Positions 1 through 5,600 of a DNA stretch of 6,449 nt are shown piece after piece. The translations under genes were made by a program, and so were the position numbers. Every line of letters starts with the position of its first letter. The stretch's first letter is position 1. The notes below the pieces were generated by a model. The model was not told where the DNA came from. It saw only the letters and a program-made list of their open reading frames with translations, and did no database searches. The DNA comes from Synergistaceae bacterium (GTDB lineage: Bacteria > Synergistota > Synergistia > Synergistales > Aminobacteriaceae), in assembly GCA_009776565.1 (NCBI GenBank), contig WRNQ01000035.1:6050-12498 (forward strand). Direction: 5' to 3'.

Positions 1-1047
1 ATAGTCATCATTGATATTGATACTAAAAAAGTAAAACTATTGTCAATACCGCGTGACTCCCGTGTATTGATACCAAGAAGAGGCTGGGACAAAATAAATC
101 ACGCGTATGCTTATGGTAAGATTGACCTATTGAAGGAAGTTACCGTAAATTTATTGGGAGTACCGATTGATTACTATTTAGTATTAAATTTTAAATCATT
201 CCCAGCCATTGTTGATTTATTGGGCGGCGTGACCATTGACGTTGAAAAAAGATTAGTTTACAACGACTATGCTGGTAAGCTGCACATAGATATTCCAAAA
301 GGAATTCAAACGCTGGACGGGAAAAACGCGCTTCATTACGTTAGATTTCGTCACGACTCTTTAGCCGATCTCGGACGGATAACCAGACAACAAAGGTTTG
401 CAAAGGAGGTTCTAAAAAAACTTCAAACCCCATTGATTATTCCAAAAATACCGGATCTTATAGCTGAATCTCTTCAAATGGTCAACACGGACATGTCACC
501 AATGCAAGCGCTTCAACTTGTTTCATACATGAGAAATATTGAAGAAAGCGATATAAATTTTTTTACGCTGCCGGGGAAAGCCGCCAACATCGGAGCTCTC
601 AGCTATTGGCTGCCGGATATCCCATCAGCTTCAATGCTGCTTGCAGATCATTTTATTCCTGATTCACCTGAAGACAACAGAGTTGACTTTTACGAATCAA
701 GAGAGGATATACCGCTTTTATTAAGCAGAATAAACGGGAAAATTTCAGTACTAAATGGCGACGGCGCCAGGGGCTTAGTGAAACGCGCGTCGGAAGAACT
801 GCAACAAATAGGCATAGATGTTGGAATAACAGGTAACGCAAAGCATTTTGATTATCGCTCTTCATGCATAATGATTCCTTCAAATGGGAATCAGGAGGAT
901 TTGGAATCAGCGGAAGCTTTGGCTGCATTATGCGGAATAAGTAATAAATTAATTTCAAAAAACGCCACGACTTCTTCTGTGACAATAATTATAGGTAAGG
1001 ATAAGGAAAGTATTTTCACAAATTTACGGGCAGCCGCTACTAAATAA
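1..1047 (+). CDS. LCP (LytR-CpsA-Psr) family protein, 5' end missing
   Basis: Members of this family are membrane-anchored, extracytoplasmic phosphotransferases that attach teichoic acids, capsule or other glycopolymers to peptidoglycan. The frame is open from base 1, so the start codon, the transmembrane anchor and the first part of the LCP domain lie upstream; the TTG at 40 is only an internal Leu codon. Visible LCP motifs are SIPRDSRV (about 43-66), with an Arg expected to bind the pyrophosphate lipid, DKINHAYAYG (88-117), LLGGVTIDV (about 217-243) and YVRFRHD followed by DLGRITRQQRF (337-399), which holds the second conserved Asp/Arg set. From about 739 to 1020 a second domain follows, with ISVLNGDGARGL near its start and VTIIIGKD near its end, matching LytR_C. 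It ends in TAA with a second TAA directly after. It lies 17 bases before rsfS, so the two are probably cotranscribed. The family call is firm; the polymer attached cannot be read from sequence. Confidence 0.93.
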   Translation: MVIIDIDTKKVKLLSIPRDSRVLIPRRGWDKINHAYAYGKIDLLKEVTVNLLGVPIDYYLVLNFKSFPAIVDLLGGVTIDVEKRLVYNDYAGKLHIDIPKGIQTLDGKNALHYVRFRHDSLADLGRITRQQRFAKEVLKKLQTPLIIPKIPDLIAESLQMVNTDMSPMQALQLVSYMRNIEESDINFFTLPGKAANIGALSYWLPDIPSASMLLADHFIPDSPEDNRVDFYESREDIPLLLSRINGKISVLNGDGARGLVKRASEELQQIGIDVGITGNAKHFDYRSSCIMIPSNGNQEDLESAEALAALCGISNKLISKNATTSSVTIIIGKDKESIFTNLRAAATK

Positions 1048-1064
1048 TAACGGGAGGTCGGTTT

Positions 1065-1421
1065 ATGGAGCATAAAAGATTTGAACAATACGCATTCATA
1101 TGTGAAGCTTTAGCAAATAAAAAGGGTCATGATATTACCATTCTTGATCTTGGCGAAGCAGCAACCATATCAGATATCTTTATCTTAGTTACCGCAAATT
1201 CAGAAACGCACATGCGCACTTTAGTGGAAGCAGCAGATGAAGCATTGTCAAAAAGCGGCGTTTTACACCCGCAGATTGAGGGAGAAAACAGTCCTCACTG
1301 GCGGCTTGTGGATGGTCATAATGTTCTTGTGCACGTCTTCAGTTATAAAGGTCGGGATCATTACAAAATAGAAAAAGTCTGGGGAGACGCCGAAATTTAT
1401 AATTATGAGCCTAAAATTTAA
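1065..1421 (+). CDS. rsfS: Ribosomal silencing factor RsfS (Iojap/YbeB family)
   Basis: RsfS binds ribosomal protein uL14 on the free 50S subunit and blocks joining with 30S, lowering translation when nutrients are short. The protein is 118 residues, the normal length. Family hallmarks are seen in order: DLGEAATISDIFILVTANSETH near residues 29-50, PHWRLVDGHNVLVHVF near 78-93, and a late RDHYKIEKVWGDA segment near 97-109. The ATG at 1065 is preceded by GGGAGG at 1052-1057 with good spacing. It follows the LCP gene by 17 bases, an order seen in many Firmicutes (often nadD, yqeK, LCP gene, rsfS), which supports an operon. Its last 11 bases overlap the 3' end of the oppositely oriented PIN toxin gene. 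I see no hairpin-plus-T-run terminator after it, so its transcript may run into the toxin-antitoxin region as antisense. Confidence 0.95.
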   Translation: MEHKRFEQYAFICEALANKKGHDITILDLGEAATISDIFILVTANSETHMRTLVEAADEALSKSGVLHPQIEGENSPHWRLVDGHNVLVHVFSYKGRDHYKIEKVWGDAEIYNYEPKI

Positions 1422-1824
1422 ACGGATTAACAACTTTTAGCTTCTTATCGATAATTTGTCCGTCCTGCATATCCTCGCTTAGCAGCGCTTGGCATCTTGA
1501 TTTTATTGCAGTTGCAACTATCAAACTGTCGTAGAAGGAGAATTTGTATTGTTTATATATCCCGAAAGCGGAAAAAACCAGTCCTATTTCCTCATTCACA
1601 ACTTCCGCAACATCTATTATTTCATTAATTGTTTCCTGAATAGCTTGCAGACTGATATTTGTCTTTTTTAATAAGACATTCGAAAATTCTTTAACTACCT
1701 GTGTTGATATAACAGGTAGGCAATTGTTCAGGTATTTTAGAGCTGTTTGCTGTTTTGCTGGTTCATCCGCAGTAAAAGCGTAAATTAGAACGTTTGTGTC
1801 AATGAAGGTTTTAACGGCGTTCAT
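1411..1824 (-). CDS. PIN-domain toxin ribonuclease (VapC-like)
   Basis: This is probably the toxin of a type II toxin-antitoxin pair, a Mg2+-dependent PIN endoribonuclease. The 137-residue product has the PIN acidic residues in the expected places: D9 in FIDTNVLIYAF, E46 in VVKEFSNVL, D99 in FYDSLIVATA, and D118 with D121 in LLSEDMQDG. The C-terminus, VVNPF, is typical of this PIN subgroup. The start chosen is the ATG at 1824, because AGGGAGGAAG lies just upstream of it; a longer reading from 1866 would add 14 residues before the canonical N-terminus. It overlaps the antitoxin gene by 14 bases, so the two are translationally linked and share the promoter near 2060-2087. The 3' end overlaps rsfS on the other strand. 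The RNA target cannot be predicted. The symbol vapC would fit, but the partner is MazE/AbrB-like, so none is assigned. Confidence 0.88.
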   Translation of the reverse strand: MNAVKTFIDTNVLIYAFTADEPAKQQTALKYLNNCLPVISTQVVKEFSNVLLKKTNISLQAIQETINEIIDVAEVVNEEIGLVFSAFGIYKQYKFSFYDSLIVATAIKSRCQALLSEDMQDGQIIDKKLKVVNPFKF

Positions 1825-2038
1825 TTGCTTCCTCCCTGTCAAACTTCCACCCTTTTGTATTAACAAGAGGTTTTGCTATATCACTGAATTTTTTTTGAGA
1901 TTTTTTTTGAAGTGTTAGCCCCCCGTTAAAAGTGATGATTTCTAAATCGTCATTCAATCGTAAGTTACTGCTCTCCAATGCTTCTTTTGGTATGCGAACC
2001 CCGACGCTGTTTCCCCATTGCTTTACAGTTGCGTTCAT
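1811..2038 (-). CDS. AbrB/MazE-like antitoxin
   Basis: This is a probable antitoxin that neutralises the PIN toxin encoded immediately downstream and represses their shared promoter. It is 75 residues. The N-terminal half is a swapped-hairpin AbrB/MazE DNA-binding domain: residues 5-18 read VKQWGNSVGVRIPK, then a hydrophobic strand segment (LEIITFNGGLTLQ). The C-terminal tail, from about residue 45 and ending GWKFDREEANERR, is charged with two aromatic residues, as expected for a toxin-wrapping segment. The ATG at 2038 is chosen because AGGGGGTG lies about 7 bases upstream and the AbrB domain begins there; an in-frame ATG at 2080 would put the start inside the promoter. The TAA at 1813-1811 lies within the toxin gene. 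The pairing with a PIN toxin rather than MazF is common in bacteria. Confidence 0.9.
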   Translation of the reverse strand: MNATVKQWGNSVGVRIPKEALESSNLRLNDDLEIITFNGGLTLQKKSQKKFSDIAKPLVNTKGWKFDREEANERR

Positions 2039-2053
2039 TTTGTACACCCCCTG

Positions 2054-2067
2054 TGTATAATTATACA
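2054..2067. promoter_or_regulatory. Palindromic operator over the -10 box of the toxin-antitoxin promoter
   Basis: TGTATAATTATACA is a perfect 14-base palindrome that fully covers the -10 hexamer. A second, shorter palindrome with the same GTAT...ATAC ends (GTATATAC, 2071-2078) lies in the promoter spacer, 3 bases from the first. This spacing suits binding of AbrB/MazE-type dimers and predicts autorepression by the antitoxin or the toxin-antitoxin complex. AT-rich promoter sequence can form palindromes by chance, so binding is inferred. Confidence 0.6.
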
Positions 2068-2087
2068 ATAGTATATACATATGTCAA
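2060..2087 (-). promoter_or_regulatory. Consensus sigma70 promoter of the toxin-antitoxin operon
   Basis: Reading the minus strand, TTGACA (2087-2082) and TATAAT (2065-2060) are both perfect consensus hexamers, with a 16-base spacer. Transcription would begin about 2053 and the antitoxin ATG is at 2038, so the leader is very short and contains little more than the ribosome binding site. Such a strong core promoter is expected to need tight autorepression. Confidence 0.85.
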
Positions 2088-2198
2088 CGCGCCTGCGAAC
2101 GAACTCGCTTCGCCTGGGGATTCAGCGGGGTTCTGTGGCGCCCACCGAACCACCGTAGCCCGGCGGTTTCAAAAGTTAGTGTTATGCTCTGGATTCAT

Positions 2199-2238
2199 CC
2201 TCCAATTTCACTTCGCTTAAAATTGGGAGACTCCTCCC
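2199..2238. repeat. Overlapping, mutually exclusive hairpins
   Basis: CCAATTT (2202-2208) pairs with AAATTGG (2220-2226); with one bulged G the stem extends to CTCC/GGAG (2199-2229). The 3' arm overlaps GGGAG (2225-2229), which can instead pair with CTCCC (2234-2238) across a 4-base loop. The two structures compete for the same bases. No T-run follows, so this is not a standard terminator. It lies upstream of the rightward promoter at 2261, so it would only act in a transcript entering from either side. Confidence 0.4.
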
Positions 2239-2260
2239 ACGCCATTGTAACTTTGTTATC

Positions 2261-2290
2261 TTGACAAAAGAATGCTGAATATTGTATGAT
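2261..2290 (+). promoter_or_regulatory. Candidate upstream promoter for the xylanase gene
   Basis: TTGACA (2261-2266) and TATGAT (2285-2290) are separated by 18 bases: a perfect -35 box and a -10 box with one mismatch. Transcription would start about 2297 and give a leader of about 377 nt before the TTG start at 2674. A near-palindrome, TGATGT-CAG-ACATTA (2287-2301, one non-complementary pair), straddles the -10 box and the start site and could be an operator. Confidence 0.6.
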
Positions 2291-2340
2291 GTCAGACATT
2301 ATGCAAATACCATAACGACGTCATAAAAGCGTGACTTGGA

Positions 2341-2372
2341 GGCGAGCTCGCCCGGAAATCTGATGGATTTCC
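2341..2372 (+). other. Two adjacent stem-loops in the leader
   Basis: GGCGAGCTCGCC (2341-2352) is a perfect 12-base palindrome. One base later, GGAAATC (2354-2360) pairs with GATTTCC (2366-2372) around the loop TGATG. They lie about 45 bases after the predicted start from the 2261-2290 promoter, so they would be transcribed, and 15 bases before a second candidate promoter. There is no following U-run. They could be part of a structured leader, a small RNA or a protein-binding site; sequence alone does not decide. Confidence 0.45.
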
Positions 2373-2386
2373 AGTAGTAAAATGAT

Positions 2387-2414
2387 TTGACGTGGCTTAA
2401 TTGTGTTATATATT
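2387..2414 (+). promoter_or_regulatory. Second candidate promoter for the xylanase gene
   Basis: TTGACG (2387-2392) is followed after 16 bases by TATATT (2409-2414), or after 18 bases by TATTAT (2411-2416). Transcription would start around 2421, leaving a leader of about 250 nt. The hexamers are slightly weaker than those at 2261-2290 but lie closer to the gene; both may be used. The surrounding AT-richness makes chance -10 matches likely. Confidence 0.4.
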
Positions 2415-2660
2415 ATTTTTGGAGCTTTTTCTTATTTGATGCGTGGATTTCGCGGCTTAAGGGAAGAGTTGTAGGGGGGGTTTATGAAAATATACTAAAG
2501 AGATTCTATTAAGTTTACAAATATCAATATGTCTTGGCGGAGCGGCTCACCCCGGTCAGAGGTGTTTAATTGTTTATGCGTCAGCGGCGAGGCTGAAAAC
2601 GGAGAACCTCAACTCCAAAATAAAAGAGGCATAGAAAGTTACAATTTCTTAGATTATTGA

Positions 2661-2676
2661 AAGGGTGAGAGAATTG
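2661..2676 (+). promoter_or_regulatory. Ribosome binding site and TTG start of the xylanase gene
   Basis: AAGGGTGAG (2661-2669) is a good Shine-Dalgarno sequence 4-6 bases before TTG at 2674-2676. The frame has a stop (TAG) at 2650-2652 and no ATG until well inside the GH10 domain. The only other upstream candidate, GTG at 2665, lies within the binding site itself. TTG also places a Lys-Lys N-region directly before the hydrophobic signal-peptide core, which decides the start. Confidence 0.8.
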
Positions 2677-5600
2677 ATAAAAAAATATGGAATTGTCTCA
2701 ATTTTTGTTGCTATACTCATTGTATTAGCGCTTGCAACAGGCGTTTCGGCTGGTATAAACCGTGTAGATAGGCCTGCCCTGAAAGACGTCTACAAGGACT
2801 ATTTCTATATTGGCACTATTTACTATAGTACACGGGACGTCAGCTCTACCAATTATATTACCGGATTATATCCGGAGCGTGAGATGGACGGAATAACTCA
2901 GGGCACCCGAACTGACGCCGGTTTGAAGCTCAAGCATTTCAACGCATTTACGAATGCGAACTTCATGAAGCCGGACAGTTTATGGACAAACACAAACGGC
3001 TCACCGAACTGGAACCAGGGCAACGGCAACGTAGATGACTCAGTCAGGTTGGCCAAAGAATTGGGGAACTTCATGCAGGGACATACGCTGCTTTGGCACA
3101 ATCAGTCTCCAAACTGGCCCATCTCTGATAACAGCTGGGATTACGCAACAGCAAGGACAATGATGGAACACTACCTCCGAACTGTATTGACGCATTTTAA
3201 TAACCCTGATCCCCTTCTCAAGTTCGACGCCATCGACGTCATCAACGAACCAATGAAGAACAACCCCTCAAACCCAACCGACTGGAGAAACGCTCTCCGC
3301 ACCGGTTACAACCCTGAAGAGAGAACGGCAAGATGGGCGCGGGCTTACGCCAAAGGCGGCAACAGTTGGGATTATGTTTATGACGCTTTCATATTTGCGC
3401 GCAGGTATACGGACTTTCAACTGACTTACAACGACTTTAACGACCTGGAGAACGACAATATGTCAACCGCAGTCGTCTCGATGGTCAATGAGTTCAACGA
3501 AAAGTACAGGAATAGTAACGAAAGGAAACTGTTCGACAAGGATGGGAAGCAAAGAAATCTGGTTGATATAGTCGGAACACAGTCGCACTACGACATGAGG
3601 CTCAATCTGGACGCTTTTGAGAGAAACATCAGAAAATACCTCGACGCCGACGTTAAGGTCGATCTCACAGAGGTGGACGTTTCCCTTACCAGAACCGTGA
3701 ACAAAAATCGCACTTCCGGTACCGGCGCCAACATGGGATTTATCACTAACCGGGATGAACTTATTGAACTTGCCAAAGAGCAGGGGATTTTCTACGCGAA
3801 GATGTTCGCTATGCTCAGGGATGTCGACAAATATAAAAAGGGCATAAACCGCGTTACAATGTGGGGCGTCAACGACAACGACTGGCGAGCATCGGGTTAT
3901 CCGTTGCCGTGGTACAACACTGCTTCAGCGAATGCTTTTGGCCGCCTTGTTAATGAGCCCAAAGAAGCTTACTGGGCTCTGGTGCAGCCGGAAGCTTACC
4001 TCGAAGAGGTTGGTTTATCGCCGAATGGCGTTCATGCAACATTCACCTACAACGGGAAATCATACCCATCCAGGACTTGGGGCGGCGCCAATTGTTATGC
4101 GGAGGTTAAAATAGACGTACCTGAGAGTACGCAAACAATTAATTTCACCGCCGCTAACGTTACCCTGCCAGCCGACTTTACCATCACCAGCATCACCATG
4201 TCCCCGCCGAGCGGAGACATAAGCGGTGGGAAGCCGTGCGTTGTGACTGTACAAGCTGTGGGGACAAATCCAACAGCTATGGATCCGACAGATCCGGCAG
4301 TTCCGCTGACAACAGTTAAGAACACCGCAACGTACAAACTCACTTTCGCCTGGGGAGCGGACTCCACAAGGAAGAATGGCGCATGGAGGCTTGCCAAGAA
4401 AATCGAATCCGGCAAAACATATATCGTAGTGTCCACGGAGACTGTGTCGGTTGACCCCGTGACGGGCGTGACGACGGGCTATGCCCTGACCAACAAGAAT
4501 AAACCGGCGGTTGCAAACGTAGGGCCGCAATCGCTTTCGCGTATGCCTGTCATCGTTTCGGGCGATATCCTTAAGTTCCGTAAGGACAGCGGCGATGCTG
4601 AAATAGAGCAGGAAAACATTAAGTGGATCTTTACGGACAGAACAAGCGTGCCCCCGGGGAAATATACGCCCCCTGCAAAATATGCAGCAAATCAGATAGG
4701 CTATACGTTACAATGCCTTGTCCACGCCACCAGAGCCTACCCCCAGATGATGTTCAGGGATACATCGCTCTCGGTCGCTGATCAATATGAGCTGGTAACA
4801 AGAATGCAGGACGGCAGCGAGAGTCCGGGAGTTGCGGACAAAGCGCTGGATCAGGCGATATGGTTCAACACGGGCATCGACCAGGTAACCGGCGCGACGA
4901 AGATGTTCCTGTACACCGCTTCCGAAGACCAGCATTACGTTCTGAAAGAAGTGCTTACAGGCGCTACGAACATGACGGATCTTGGCTCTAACAATACAGC
5001 TGTTATTATTCCGACTATAGGCGGTTTCGTCGCCATGAAGGCAAATGGCCCCGAGGACGCCACCGAGGTGAAGCTGTACGAGTACACAATAGAACCATAC
5101 GTTGATATTCCGGCGACAGGAGTTTCGTTGGATAAATACTCCACGACTATCCTTCTGGGAAATAACGAACAATTGACGGCGGCAATGATCCCAAGCGACG
5201 CTTCGTATCAGCAATTTACATGGAAGAGCGACAATCCGTCAGTGGCAACTGTCAGCCAGACAGGATTTGTAGAGTCGGCAGGACTTGGTTCCACAAACAT
5301 AACGGTAACAACGGTCGACGGATTTGAAGCTAAATGTTATGTGACCGTGGCAATGCCGGCAAGCGGAATAACGATAAGCCCGGCGGCATTATCGCTCGAC
5401 GCCGGAGAAACGTATTTCCTCATGGCGACGATTACGCCTGAGAATGTTGGCAACGCGAACCTTGTATGGACAAGCAGCAACGAGAGTGTAGTGACGGTCA
5501 CCCAAGGCGGAATTATAAGAGCAGTGGGTTCCGGAGCGACTGTAACAATAACCGCAACGGCGGCCGACGGTAGCGGAGTTTTCGGTACATGTATCGTTGA

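Larger units (their letters stand above)
2088..2673. other. Gene-free region between the toxin-antitoxin promoter and the xylanase gene
   Basis: About 590 bases with no convincing coding sequence. From the left it holds a GC-rich patch (about 2084-2165) with short imperfect hairpins, a hairpin cluster (2199-2238), a sigma70-like promoter (2261-2290), two adjacent stem-loops (2341-2372), a second promoter-like pair (2387-2414), a G-run (2474-2480), and a 3' part (about 2530-2640) with several short possible stems such as TCAGC/GCTGA around GGCGAG. I find no tRNA, CRISPR array or transposase, and no match to a riboswitch class I know by sequence. It probably acts as divergent promoter region plus a long leader for the xylanase gene. 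Confidence 0.7.

Noticed and set aside
1400..1440. A bidirectional terminator between rsfS and the toxin gene
   Set aside because: The region is AT-rich but lacks a GC stem followed by a T-run on either strand.
1978..2220. An 80-codon plus-strand frame across the antitoxin promoter
   Set aside because: It overlaps the antitoxin gene and its promoter in antisense and has no protein-like pattern or ribosome binding site.
2354..2385. CTGATGG next to a stem, recalling a hammerhead ribozyme core
   Set aside because: The required CUGANGA and GAAA core elements are not present in the right order, and the three-stem layout is missing.
2484..2498. A four-codon frame MKIY with a strong G-rich sequence (GTAGGGGGGG) before its ATG
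   Set aside because: Too short to call; the G-run is probably coincidental, although a leader peptide is possible.
2530..2640. Possible riboswitch or tRNA in the structured part of the leader
   Set aside because: No T-loop sequence, no CCA end, and no match to the conserved core of c-di-GMP, glycine, cobalamin, SAM or preQ1 elements that I can recall.
2529..2660. A 43-codon open frame from ATG at 2529, MSWRSGSPRSEVFN onward, ending just before the xylanase start
   Set aside because: No ribosome binding site precedes the ATG, the composition is unlike a protein, and it lies in the leader where chance frames of this size are expected. A leader peptide cannot be fully excluded.
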